From RGIG3009 sp045648765 (GTDB taxonomy: Bacteria > Bacillota > Clostridia > Oscillospirales > Acutalibacteraceae): 11,418 bases of DNA. A program made the position numbers and the translations under genes. The stretch covers positions 1 to 11,418 of the forward strand of contig JAZROQ010000010.1 of the NCBI GenBank assembly GCA_045648765.1. Reading direction: 5' to 3'. The notes below the pieces were generated by a model. It ran no database searches. It was not told the origin of the DNA and was given only the letters and a program-made list of their open reading frames with translations. This document shows positions 1-6,967 of the stretch, one piece after another; within the stretch, counting starts at the first letter, position 1, and every line of letters begins with the position of its first letter.

Positions 1-967
1 TAAATTGTGGCAAGTTAATCGAAACAGAAAGTTTCTTTTGCTCGTCGTTTAGCAACACCATAGGTTTAGGCTCAACAGTTGTCAATAAAGCGTCGTCCTT
101 TTCACCTCCCGCTATGGGAAGTAACGGGAGTTTAGGCGAAGGCGGTTTAAAAAGAGATACTTTGGAAAACCCATATTCATACAATGCAATATGGTCATTC
201 CAATCGTCAGGTGCCTGTAAGGTGACTGCTACCAAAGTTACCCCGTTCCGTTTAGCGGCCGACACCAAACACCGTCCCGCTTTTTTGGTAAACCCTGTTT
301 TGAGCCCAACTGCTTCCGGATATAACGACAACAGTCGATTATGATTTTTGATGGTAATTGCTCGTTTTGGATTTCCAAATCGCACCGTAGCCTTTTGCAA
401 AGCGCAAATTTCTGCCAAAGCAGGAACTTTAATCACAGCAGCGCCAAGCAAAGCCATATCTTTTGCCGTCGAGGAGTGTTCTCCTTCGTCTAAACCTGAC
501 GGTGTGACGAAGTAAGAATTGATCATTCCCAAAGACTTTGCTTTTTCGTTCATTCGTTTTGAAAAAGCAGGCAATGAACCGCTACACAGCAACGCCAAAG
601 CATTAGCAGCATCATTGCCGGATGACAAAAGCATACCCACAAGCAAATCTTTCACTGTAATAGCATCTCCGCCGCGTAACCCAAGCGCCGTTCCCTCCAC
701 GCGTACCGCCTGCTCGGGAATAATAACTTCTTGATCAAGAGAAAGTGTTTCAACCGCTACCAAAGCTGTCATTAGTTTGGTCGTACTTGCCATTGCACGC
801 GGCTTATCTGCTTGTTTTTCATATAAAACACGACCGGACTGCGGTTCATACAGCACCGCAGACTGCGCAGAAATCGAAAAATCGACTTCCTTTGCCGAAA
901 CCGTAGGCATCCCTAAAAAGAAAAATCCTATTATCAAACACCAAGAAAGAATTTTTTTGTATATCAT
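1..967 (-). CDS. dacF: D-alanyl-D-alanine carboxypeptidase, DacF/PBP5-like (C-terminus outside window)
   Basis: This is a serine D,D-carboxypeptidase that would trim the terminal D-Ala from peptidoglycan stem peptides outside the membrane. The visible 322 residues contain all three penicillin-binding motifs: STTK at 61-64 (nucleophile Ser61), SGN at 116-118 and KTG at 223-225. A signal peptide is clear: Lys at 4-5, a hydrophobic stretch at about 6-20, and a likely cleavage after VSA near residue 25. The start at 967 has AGGTG five bases upstream. The gene runs off the left edge after the catalytic domain, inside the expected C-terminal beta domain. It is the last visible gene of the operon, 50 bases after gerW. 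Next to gerW and scpAB, the sporulation-type DacF subgroup is the best guess, but the sequence cannot separate it from vegetative PBP5 paralogues. The enzyme class is secure and the symbol less so. Confidence 0.93.
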   Translation of the reverse strand, partial: MIYKKILSWCLIIGFFFLGMPTVSAKEVDFSISAQSAVLYEPQSGRVLYEKQADKPRAMASTTKLMTALVAVETLSLDQEVIIPEQAVRVEGTALGLRGGDAITVKDLLVGMLLSSGNDAANALALLCSGSLPAFSKRMNEKAKSLGMINSYFVTPSGLDEGEHSSTAKDMALLGAAVIKVPALAEICALQKATVRFGNPKRAITIKNHNRLLSLYPEAVGLKTGFTKKAGRCLVSAAKRNGVTLVAVTLQAPDDWNDHIALYEYGFSKVSLFKPPSPKLPLLPIAGGEKDDALLTTVEPKPMVLLNDEQKKLSVSINLPQF

Positions 968-971
968 ATTC

Positions 972-1009
972 TCACCTACTTCTTACAAAAAATATGTAAG
1001 ATCAGGTGA
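972..1009 (-). promoter_or_regulatory. Leader hairpin covering the dacF ribosome binding site
   Basis: In the transcript of the minus strand, UCACCU (1004-1009) can pair with AGGUGA (972-977), and UCUUACA (995-1001) with UGUAAGA (981-987), around a 7-base loop. This makes a 13-bp stem with one small internal loop. The right outer arm is the Shine-Dalgarno sequence of dacF, four bases before its ATG. No T-run follows the stem, so it does not look like a terminator. That it controls translation is an inference. Confidence 0.5.
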
Positions 1010-1017
1010 AAAGATAC

Positions 1018-1386
1018 TTATTTTTTCTCTTTGTTGAAGAACCCGCCGATTTTGTCAACCACACCGGGTACCATATTCACAATTTGGTTAAGGCTGTCCG
1101 GTGTAGATACCATGGGCACCACACGAACATTTCCTTCGTTAACCACCAAAAAAGCAATGGGGGTAATATTAATGCCGGCGCCACCGCCGCCGCCAAACAA
1201 TTCTTGATTGCCTTTGGTGGGCAAGTCCGAACCGCCGGAAGCAAAACCATAGCTCACACGAGAAACAGGAATCAGCGTCATGCCGTCTGACAACACCATC
1301 GGTTCACCAATCACAGTGTTAACATCTACCATTTCTTTGATTTTATCGATGGATAACCCCATCAATCCGTGCACTTTATTTTCCAT
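1018..1386 (-). CDS. gerW: GerW/YtfJ family sporulation protein
   Basis: A 122-residue protein of the YtfJ/GerW family, which in Bacillus is made in the developing spore and is needed for normal germination. Its biochemical role is unknown. Recognisable parts are the N-terminal segment with VNTVIGEP (about residues 23-30), the phrase LIPVSRVSYGFASGG (about 38-52), the glycine run FGGGGGAG and the ITPIAFLVV strand after it. The C-terminus is a short charged tail ending in KEKK. It is slightly shorter than the roughly 150-residue Bacillus protein. The start at 1386 has AAGGAGG eight bases upstream and overlaps the end of the DUF2953 gene by 11 bases, which suggests coupled translation. The family assignment is strong; a role in this organism's spores is inferred. 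Confidence 0.9.
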   Translation of the reverse strand: MENKVHGLMGLSIDKIKEMVDVNTVIGEPMVLSDGMTLIPVSRVSYGFASGGSDLPTKGNQELFGGGGGAGINITPIAFLVVNEGNVRVVPMVSTPDSLNQIVNMVPGVVDKIGGFFNKEKK

Positions 1387-2023
1387 TACTGATTTCCTCC
1401 TTGTTTTCTTTATTTATTGACGTCTGCCAAGCAGAGTATTGACGAATTAATACAAAACCAACCCATAAAATCCGCAAAAGCATTGCGTGTGCAGCAATAT
1501 GAATTTCCGCCTTTCCTTTTTCTGCTAAAAAATCGGGGGTAACCGTTACTTCGCGGTTTCTAATTTTGAGCACACTTTGCAAAGCGGTAATGGAAGGATA
1601 GAGCACAGCGCATATTTTTCCGGTATCTTGTGCGGTATGCGCTGCATCTTCCGAAGCTACCGTAAGTTTTATAATCAACTTATCCAGTGTAACAATGCGC
1701 AAAACTTTTTGAACCGTTCCGGTAACCAAAGAGGCACCCTTTTGAACATACTGCACCGTGGCAGTTACGCCGTCGGTTTTTAAGGTTTGTGCCACCATGT
1801 CCCACAAAGATGGCTCCGCGTTGTCCAGTTCTTTTTTTGTATCAGCTTTCCCCGTAGCGCCTGACGGCTTGTCCGAAGAATAGCGGAAAACAGGAATACC
1901 CAAAAAACGTACGCGAAGTGAAAATTCTCCCGAAAAATCCAACTGCAAAAAAACCGGAATGAGCAAGACGACAAGCAACAGCAAAAACAATCCGAGAAGA
2001 CTGTATAAAACAGCTGTCCACAT
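1376..2023 (-). CDS. DUF2953 family membrane protein (YtfI-like)
   Basis: A 215-residue protein of unknown function matching the DUF2953 pattern. It has one strongly hydrophobic N-terminal segment (about residues 4-26), a beta-rich region beginning LDFSGEFSLRVRFLGIPVF, a charged linker rich in Lys and Asp, and a conserved-looking C-terminal half with a second moderately hydrophobic stretch near LLRILWVGFVLI. It is probably anchored in the membrane. In Bacillus and many Clostridia a gene of this family sits directly before gerW/ytfJ, as here, and that position is a main reason for the call. The start at 2023 is six bases after the scpB stop, and its AGGAGGAAT ribosome binding site lies within the last codons of scpB. 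It overlaps gerW by 11 bases. The function is unknown. Confidence 0.8.
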   Translation of the reverse strand: MWTAVLYSLLGLFLLLLVVLLIPVFLQLDFSGEFSLRVRFLGIPVFRYSSDKPSGATGKADTKKELDNAEPSLWDMVAQTLKTDGVTATVQYVQKGASLVTGTVQKVLRIVTLDKLIIKLTVASEDAAHTAQDTGKICAVLYPSITALQSVLKIRNREVTVTPDFLAEKGKAEIHIAAHAMLLRILWVGFVLIRQYSAWQTSINKENKEEISNGK

Positions 2024-2029
2024 TCTTAA

Positions 2030-2623
2030 TTATTCCTCCTCGTATTTTCCGAACTCTGCTCTTTCAATTACTTCTTCCAAAGTAGTTTCAATCATGCGTG
2101 CTTCTTCCTCTTTTTGCGGAAGCGGTGGCAATTCACTCAGTTTGGAAATGCCAAAGCATCGTAAAAACACGGGCGTTGTGCCATACAACAAAGGACGTCC
2201 CGGCAACTCTAAACGGCCTTGTTCTTCAATTAAATTCTTTTGTTGCAAACCTTGAATAACCGCACTGCAATCCACACCACGCACTTGTTCAACAAATGCT
2301 TTGGTTACAGGTTGGTTATAAGCAATAATGGCAAGTACTTCCATGGCCGCTTGCGAAAGTGGCGTGTTGCGGCGAATATCTAATGCGCGGCGAATAGGCT
2401 CAGCATATTCTTTGCGCGTGCACAACTGATATTTTTCATCCAAGCGTAACATGGAAATACCACCGGCACGCATGTTTATCTCGCTCATCAAATCTTCTGC
2501 CAAGCGATGCACGGTTTCTACATCCAATTCCAAAATTTCTGCCAAACGTTCGGCTTCGATGGGGTCGCCGTGAGCAAACAACACCGCTTCTATGGCACTT
2601 TTATATTCTTTAATTTCCATCAT
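2030..2623 (-). CDS. scpB: Segregation and condensation protein B (ScpB)
   Basis: ScpB is the dimeric kite subunit of the Smc-ScpA-ScpB condensin, which compacts and separates sister chromosomes. The 197-residue product has the family length and two winged-helix domains. The second contains the typical run LSQAAMEVLAIIAYNQPVT (about residues 93-111), followed by RGVDCSAVIQGL and GRPLLYGTT, then the FGISKLSELP segment. The acidic tail is typical. The start at 2623 has AGGGGA about five bases upstream; a second Met codon follows at once, so the start is uncertain by one residue. The gene overlaps the end of scpA by 14 bases, which is consistent with coupled production of the two partners. Confidence 0.97.
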   Translation of the reverse strand: MMEIKEYKSAIEAVLFAHGDPIEAERLAEILELDVETVHRLAEDLMSEINMRAGGISMLRLDEKYQLCTRKEYAEPIRRALDIRRNTPLSQAAMEVLAIIAYNQPVTKAFVEQVRGVDCSAVIQGLQQKNLIEEQGRLELPGRPLLYGTTPVFLRCFGISKLSELPPLPQKEEEARMIETTLEEVIERAEFGKYEEE

Positions 2624-3335
2624 TCGGTTCCCCTTTGCGATTCAGTAACGTCACTTGCTGACGTTCTCCCTCACCATCAACGGTGATGCGTTTGTCTTTT
2701 ATCAATTCCAACACTGCCAAGAAAGTGGCAACCAATTCCGATTTGTTTTTGGCACTGTTATACAGCGAACGATAAGAAACAGCTTTTCCAACACGAAGTT
2801 TCCGCAAAACAAAAACGATTTTCGAAGCCACCGAAACAATTTTCTTTGCCACAATATTGTGAAATACTTGCGGTGAGGGCGGTAAACGACGTTGTCCTCG
2901 ACCCGCAGCAGAAAAATATGCTTCGGGTAATTCGAGGGGTGAATGCGTACGGCGGTACGTATAATCCGGTTCTAACTCCAATGGTAAACGAACAAATAAA
3001 TCCCCACCAATGCATTGTTGTTGCATACGTCGTGCTGCCTCTTGGCAAAGCTGATATTCGATCAATTCACCGGTGAGTTGCTGTTTCAGTTCTTCGCCTT
3101 CTTCGTGTTGAGGCAACAGCATAGCCGATTTAATTTGTACCAAGCGGGCTGCCATGTCCAAGAATTCGGTGGCTACTTCCATGTCCAGTTCTTGCATTGT
3201 TTGAATGGTAGAAAGATATTGCTCCAGCAGTTCATGGATAGGAATGTCATATATATTCAATTTGTTCTTTTGCACCAGATACAGTAAAAGGTCTAACGGA
3301 CCTTCAAAATCCGGCAACTTATACGAAATTTCCAT
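2610..3335 (-). CDS. scpA: Segregation and condensation protein A (ScpA)
   Basis: ScpA is the kleisin subunit that bridges the Smc heads and binds ScpB. The 241-residue product shows the diagnostic N-terminus, with the phrase FEGPLDLLLYLVQKNKLNIYDIP at about residues 10-32, and then the ATEFLDMAARLVQIKSAMLLP helix at 55-74 that contacts Smc. A variable acidic middle follows. The C-terminal winged-helix domain includes VSYRSLY and FLAVLELIK. The ATG at 3335 was chosen because AAGGACG lies about seven bases upstream and the family N-terminus begins here. An in-frame TTG at 3365 would add ten residues unlike the family. It begins 19 bases after the M50 peptidase gene and overlaps scpB. Confidence 0.97.
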   Translation of the reverse strand: MEISYKLPDFEGPLDLLLYLVQKNKLNIYDIPIHELLEQYLSTIQTMQELDMEVATEFLDMAARLVQIKSAMLLPQHEEGEELKQQLTGELIEYQLCQEAARRMQQQCIGGDLFVRLPLELEPDYTYRRTHSPLELPEAYFSAAGRGQRRLPPSPQVFHNIVAKKIVSVASKIVFVLRKLRVGKAVSYRSLYNSAKNKSELVATFLAVLELIKDKRITVDGEGERQQVTLLNRKGEPNDGN

Positions 3336-3354
3336 GTGACACGTCCTTGTAAAA

Positions 3355-4020
3355 TTATAGACCAATAATAATGCTCAAAATACGGAATAAAAAGTTACGT
3401 AATAAACCAATGGGATAATCAAGCGCCCCAAAAGCAATCAAAGCCAATAAACCAATCGTTACATACCGAGAGTAGTATTCCAAAGTGTTTGTCCAACGCG
3501 CCGGCAAGATAGAAGCAAAAATGCGAGAACCATCAAGCGGAGGAATCGGCAACAAATTAAACACCGCTAAATTCAAATTAACCATCGTAAAAACGTGAAT
3601 AAAGATGATTTGTGCTACTGCCAAAACCGAAAACGGAAGTGAAAAAAGAGTAAGCACACGATAAATAATCATGGATACAGCCGCCATGATTATGTTGGAA
3701 AGCGGGCCTGCCAACGCCACCAGCGACATACCGCGGTTAGGGCTTTTGAAGTTGCCAGGATTAACCGGAACGGGTTTTGCATAGCCAAAGCCGAACAAAA
3801 ACAACATAACCGTTCCCCATCGGTCCAAATGGGCAAACGGATTAATCGTCAACCTTCCGTGCCAACGTGCCGTTTGATCGCCCAATTTGGTTGCTACAAA
3901 CGCATGGGCAAACTCGTGCATGGGTAACATAACCAACACCAACGCCACATAACTGAGTATCACCAACAAAAGACCAAAAAACGACAAATTCCCCGCTTGT
4001 CTAACTACGGTATACAGCAT
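3355..4020 (-). CDS. M50 family site-2-protease-like membrane metallopeptidase
   Basis: An intramembrane zinc peptidase of the short site-2 protease type (YwhC-like). The 221-residue protein is mostly hydrophobic, with several membrane segments. HEFAH at 35-39 supplies two zinc-binding His and the catalytic Glu. The family phrase NLLPIPPLDGSR (155-166) carries the third zinc ligand, Asp163. Between them lie INPFAHLDRWGT (59-70) and the AGPLSN turn (104-109). There is no PDZ domain, unlike RseP. The ATG at 4020 has GGAAGG upstream. A longer reading from 4119 is rejected because it would cover the operon promoter at 4060-4088. It is the first gene of the operon. Genes of this family are often found before scpA in Clostridia, but no substrate can be inferred. 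Confidence 0.93.
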   Translation of the reverse strand: MLYTVVRQAGNLSFFGLLLVILSYVALVLVMLPMHEFAHAFVATKLGDQTARWHGRLTINPFAHLDRWGTVMLFLFGFGYAKPVPVNPGNFKSPNRGMSLVALAGPLSNIIMAAVSMIIYRVLTLFSLPFSVLAVAQIIFIHVFTMVNLNLAVFNLLPIPPLDGSRIFASILPARWTNTLEYYSRYVTIGLLALIAFGALDYPIGLLRNFLFRILSIIIGL

Positions 4021-4059
4021 GAAAAGAACCTTCCTATCTATAAAAATATACCACATTAA

Positions 4060-4088
4060 ATTATAACGTGTTTTAAACCAAATTACAA
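4060..4088 (-). promoter_or_regulatory. Sigma-A-type promoter of the M50-scpAB-gerW-dacF operon
   Basis: On the minus strand TTGTAA (4083-4088) is followed after 17 bases by a perfect TATAAT (4060-4065), about 40 bases before the M50 start codon. Transcription should begin near 4053. No other good promoter was seen before dacF, so this one probably drives all six genes. Confidence 0.8.
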
Positions 4089-4157
4089 GGGAAAAAGCAT
4101 TTTTACGCAGATTTTTCATGGTTTAATAAAATTTTTCAAAATAGTTTCAAAAAAAAC

Positions 4158-4186
4158 TTGCTTTTCCGTTTGAAATCTGCTAATAT
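4158..4186 (+). promoter_or_regulatory. Strong extended -10 promoter of rpmB
   Basis: TTGCTT (4158-4163) and TAATAT (4181-4186) are 17 bases apart, and a TG one base before the -10 makes it an extended -10. About 30 bases of A- and T-runs directly upstream (about 4128-4156) could act as an UP element, fitting a ribosomal protein gene. It is back to back with the minus-strand operon promoter. Confidence 0.75.
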
Positions 4187-4256
4187 ACTTCTGTTGTATA
4201 GAATTTGGCGATAGTTTTTAACAAGCGCCGATGCTTTTTAAAAGGAGGTGCAGAAC

Positions 4257-4445
4257 ATGGCTAAATGTGATTTCTGCGGTAAAAGCGTAACCTTCGGCAT
4301 TCGAGTTTCTCACTCGCATCGTCGATCCAATCGTACCTGGCGTCCGAATATCAAACGCGTCAAGGCTGTGGTGAACGGTTCCCCCAAAAGGGTATATGCC
4401 TGCACCCGTTGCCTGCGTTCCGGTAAGGTCACCCGCGCCGTCTAA
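4257..4445 (+). CDS. rpmB: 50S ribosomal protein L28
   Basis: L28 is a small basic protein of the large ribosomal subunit. The 62-residue product has the family phrases GKSVTFGIRVSHSHRRSNR (8-26) and RTWRPNI (26-32), and it is rich in Arg and Lys. It is a cysteine-containing (C+) form, with CxxC pairs at C4/C7 and C49/C52 that probably hold one zinc ion. The ATG at 4257 was chosen because GGAGGTG lies directly upstream; a GTG at 4248 overlaps that ribosome binding site. The gene has its own strong promoter and is followed by a terminator. Confidence 0.98.
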   Translation: MAKCDFCGKSVTFGIRVSHSHRRSNRTWRPNIKRVKAVVNGSPKRVYACTRCLRSGKVTRAV

Positions 4446-4458
4446 GGTAAACCGATTC

Positions 4459-4491
4459 AAAACCCCTGTCGCAGCGCGGCAGGGGTTTTTT
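4459..4491 (+). terminator. Rho-independent terminator after rpmB
   Basis: A GC-rich hairpin with arms AACCCCTGTCGC and GCGGCAGGGGTT (one G-U pair), a 3-base loop and a run of six T ending at 4491. It lies only 25 bases before the pncB start codon. Confidence 0.92.
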
Positions 4492-4515
4492 GTCAACTTG
4501 TAAGGAGTGTAACAC

Positions 4516-5973
4516 ATGACTCACAATTACGGTAAAGAAAATTTAACCATGCTCACCGACTTTTATGAAATCACCATGGCAAACGGTTTTTTTGAAAACG
4601 GTCACGGTGAACAAACCGTTTATTTTGATATGTTTTTCCGCACCATTCCCGATGGCGGCGGTTTTGCCATTATGGCAGGTTTGGAACAAGTGATTGAATA
4701 TTTAAAAAATCTTTCGTTTTCGGATGAAGACATTGCCTATTTACGCAGCAAAAAATTGTTTAGCGAAGATTTTTTGCAATATTTACGCGATTTTCATTTT
4801 TCTTGTGATGTATGGGCAATTCCGGAAGGAACACCCATCTTCCCTTATGAGCCGTTGCTTACCGTGCGTGGTCCCGCCATACAAGCACAGTTCATTGAAA
4901 CTATGATTTTGTTGGCAATTAACCACCAATCGCTAATCGCCACAAAAGCCAATCGTATTGTACGCGCCGCCGATGGCCGTGCCGTAATGGAATTCGGTTC
5001 ACGACGGGCACAAGGATTCAACGGTGCGGTTTATGGTGCTCGCGCCGCGTATATCGGCGGTTGCATCGGAACGGCTTGTACCATTGCCGACCGCGAGTTT
5101 GGAATTCCCGCCTTGGGTACTATGGCTCACAGTTGGGTGCAGTTGTTTGACAGTGAGTACGAAGCATTTAAAGCGTATGCCGAGGTATATCCCCATTCTT
5201 GCACGTTATTGGTAGATACCTACAACGTTCTTAAATCCGGTATCCCCAACGCCATACGTGTTTTTGATGAAGTGTTGGCTCCTTTGGGGTGCCGTCCAAA
5301 AGGAATCCGTTTGGATTCCGGTGATATCACTTATTTGACCAAAAAAGCACGTAAGATGCTGGACGACGCAGGATACCCCGATTGTCAAATTTGTGTTTCC
5401 AACTCGTTGGATGAGTTTATTATCCGTGATATGCTTATGCAAGGTGCGCGCATTGACAGTTTTGGAGTGGGCGAACGGTTAATCACCGCTTCCAGTGACC
5501 CTGTTTTTGGCGGGGTTTACAAGTTGGCAGCTGTTGAAAAAGACGGCGTAATTGAGCCACGCATTAAAGTGAGTGAAAACGTTGCCAAAATCACCAACCC
5601 TTCCTTTAAAAAATTGTGGCGCCTGTATGACAAAACAAGCGGTAAAGCCATTGCTGATGTGATTACCTTGCACGACGAAATCATTGACGACAGCAAACCC
5701 TATGAGATTTTTGACCCCGAACACGTTTGGAAACGCAAAACCATTGAAAACTTCGTTGCCAAACCTTTGCATCAACAAATCTTTAGTAAAGGTCAATGCA
5801 TTTACAACTCCCCCACTGTTTCGGAAATTCGCAACTATTGCCGCGAACAATTAGACACGTTGTGGGATGAAGTATTGCGCTTTGAAAATCCGCACAAGTA
5901 TTACGTTGATTTATCTCAATCGTTATGGGATGAAAAACAAAAATTGTTAGCCAGACACGGAAGTGGAAAATAA
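4516..5973 (+). CDS. pncB: Nicotinate phosphoribosyltransferase
   Basis: This cytoplasmic enzyme joins nicotinate to PRPP, with ATP hydrolysis, to give nicotinate mononucleotide, the entry step of NAD salvage by the Preiss-Handler route. The 485-residue protein has the expected length for the Firmicute type. It starts with LTDFYEITMANGF (13-25). EFGSRRAQG (159-167) is a substrate-binding segment. GTMAHSW (201-207) carries His205, which corresponds to the histidine phosphorylated in this family. RLDSGD (265-270) and GVGERL (317-322) belong to the phosphoribosyl-binding barrel. The ATG at 4516 has AAGGAG eight bases upstream. No promoter was seen between the rpmB terminator and the start, so expression may depend on read-through. 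A clear terminator follows. Confidence 0.97.
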   Translation: MTHNYGKENLTMLTDFYEITMANGFFENGHGEQTVYFDMFFRTIPDGGGFAIMAGLEQVIEYLKNLSFSDEDIAYLRSKKLFSEDFLQYLRDFHFSCDVWAIPEGTPIFPYEPLLTVRGPAIQAQFIETMILLAINHQSLIATKANRIVRAADGRAVMEFGSRRAQGFNGAVYGARAAYIGGCIGTACTIADREFGIPALGTMAHSWVQLFDSEYEAFKAYAEVYPHSCTLLVDTYNVLKSGIPNAIRVFDEVLAPLGCRPKGIRLDSGDITYLTKKARKMLDDAGYPDCQICVSNSLDEFIIRDMLMQGARIDSFGVGERLITASSDPVFGGVYKLAAVEKDGVIEPRIKVSENVAKITNPSFKKLWRLYDKTSGKAIADVITLHDEIIDDSKPYEIFDPEHVWKRKTIENFVAKPLHQQIFSKGQCIYNSPTVSEIRNYCREQLDTLWDEVLRFENPHKYYVDLSQSLWDEKQKLLARHGSGK

Positions 5974-5983
5974 CTATCACAAG

Positions 5984-6021
5984 CGACAGTGCGATTTTTC
6001 GCACTGTCGATTTTTGTTTTT
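5984..6021 (+). terminator. Rho-independent terminator after pncB
   Basis: A perfect 10-bp stem (CGACAGTGCG and its complement) with a 6-base loop, followed by a T-rich tail of 11 T in 12 bases. It begins ten bases after the pncB stop codon. Confidence 0.92.
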
Positions 6022-6036
6022 AAAGTGATTAATATG

Positions 6037-6069
6037 TAGTAAAATTTCCACCACAATCAGTAAAAATTC
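6037..6069 (+). promoter_or_regulatory. Candidate AraC-type operator: 21-bp-spaced direct repeat upstream of the araC-family gene
   Basis: TAGTAAAATTTC (6037-6048) and CAGTAAAAATTC (6058-6069) agree at 10 of 12 positions and start exactly 21 bases apart, two helical turns. The second copy ends nine bases before the -35 box. The same 12 bases as the second copy occur again at 8184-8195, upstream of the convergent GH109-like gene. Direct repeats with this spacing are typical binding sites of AraC-family regulators. Binding here is inferred. Confidence 0.5.
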
Positions 6070-6078
6070 TGAAACGTG

Positions 6079-6107
6079 TTGATTTTTTTGCGGTAAACTG
6101 TTACACT
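6079..6107 (+). promoter_or_regulatory. Promoter of the AraC-family regulator gene
   Basis: TTGATT (6079-6084) and TACACT (6102-6107) are 17 bases apart, with TG placed for an extended -10 (6099-6100). Transcription should begin near 6113, giving a 20-base leader before the GTG start. Confidence 0.65.
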
Positions 6108-6132
6108 AAGCAACATATAAAGGAGGGATAGT

Positions 6133-6933
6133 GTGAACAACAGTATTTGCAATTTTATGCCGAGTAAATCGTATACCGGCGGTGTAAAACCCATACACTT
6201 TGTTTACGAAACCGATTTCCACTCTTTGCGTCAACCCTTTTTCCATGCTTGTTTTTCGGTGTTTTTGGTGACTAAGGGTTGCGCAACCTTGCACTATGCC
6301 AATGATTTTCCATTAAGAACCGGTGATTTGTTCTTTGCTTTCCCCTCTTGCCGTTATACGTTAGAGGCCAGCAACGATTTTGAATATATGTATATCAGTT
6401 TTTTAGGTGATGGTTCGTATACGTTGTTACAAGAATTGGGGATTTCCGAAACAAACCCGGTATACAACGGGTTTGAGCATTTGATTGAGTTTTGGCAACA
6501 AGCAATTCGGCGACGTTCGGATATTAACGTTTCTTTGTTAACGGAGGGGTTACTGTTATACACCCTTTCTTTTATTAGTCCGAAGGCAAACACCACCAAA
6601 GCGGTTAGCGGTCGTTCTTTTGAACGAATTGTCGAATACGTAGACCAACATTTTCACGATACCGATCTTTCGCTTTCTAAACTTTCGGAAGAATTTTCCT
6701 ATACAGAAAAGTACGTCTCTTCCCTATTCACCAAATATATGAACGTTACGTTTAAACAGTATTTGAACACGTTACGTATTCAACACGCATACAAATTGAT
6801 TGAGCAGGGTGAAACCTCTGTTTCTTATATTGCCGAACAATGCGGATATGCCGATGCGGTGTATTTTACCAAAGTGTTTAAAACTAAACGACAAATCACC
6901 CCAACCGAATATATTCGACAACAAAAAAACTGA
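6133..6933 (+). CDS. AraC family transcriptional regulator
   Basis: A 266-residue cytoplasmic DNA-binding regulator. The N-terminal half is a cupin-like effector domain (about 20-100), with the pattern FLVTKGCATLHY then PLRTGDLFFAFP typical of the AraC_binding family, usually a sugar or small-molecule sensor. The C-terminal 100 residues hold the two helix-turn-helix units: LSLSKLSEEFSYTEKYVSSLF (about 179-199) and SYIAEQCGYADAVYFTKVFK (231-250), ending ITPTEYIR. The GTG start at 6133 is supported by AAGGAGGG about seven bases upstream; the first ATG in frame would lose eight residues and that site. It is convergent with the GH109-like gene and shares a possible operator word with it, so it may regulate both. 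The effector is unknown. Confidence 0.93.
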   Translation: MNNSICNFMPSKSYTGGVKPIHFVYETDFHSLRQPFFHACFSVFLVTKGCATLHYANDFPLRTGDLFFAFPSCRYTLEASNDFEYMYISFLGDGSYTLLQELGISETNPVYNGFEHLIEFWQQAIRRRSDINVSLLTEGLLLYTLSFISPKANTTKAVSGRSFERIVEYVDQHFHDTDLSLSKLSEEFSYTEKYVSSLFTKYMNVTFKQYLNTLRIQHAYKLIEQGETSVSYIAEQCGYADAVYFTKVFKTKRQITPTEYIRQQKN

Positions 6934-6957
6934 TGCACCAATGGTGCATCAGTTTTT
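6929..6957. terminator. Bidirectional terminator between convergent genes
   Basis: An 11-bp perfect stem (ACTGATGCACC and complement) with loop AAT, a T-run on the plus-strand side (6953-6957) and seven A on the other side (6923-6929), which form a T-run on the minus strand. It can stop transcription of the AraC gene and of the GH109-like gene. The TGA stop of the AraC gene lies inside the left arm. Confidence 0.9.
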
Positions 6958-6967
6958 ATATCAGCCA

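Noticed and set aside
1186..1200. Run of CCG/GCC triplets inside gerW as a possible simple repeat
   Set aside because: It is only about 15 bases and codes for the glycine run typical of the GerW family.
3336..3365. TTG start for scpA at 3365
   Set aside because: The ten added residues do not fit the ScpA family N-terminus; the ATG at 3335 has a Shine-Dalgarno site.
4021..4119. Longer N-terminus for the M50 peptidase, starting at 4119
   Set aside because: It would read through the operon's own promoter (4060-4088) and has no good ribosome binding site. The ATG at 4020 has GGAAGG at proper spacing.
4205..4240. Possible leader structure before rpmB (GGCG with CGCC, AAGC with GCTT)
   Set aside because: The pairings are only four bases each and mutually weak, and no known L28 leader motif was recognised.
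4218..4517. Minus-strand reading frame across rpmB
   Set aside because: It is the antisense shadow of rpmB and of its terminator, with no family resemblance.
6070..6084. Possible catabolite (cre) site, TGAAACGTGTTGA, at the AraC promoter
   Set aside because: The distance between TG and the central CG is one base short of the cre consensus, so it does not fit.
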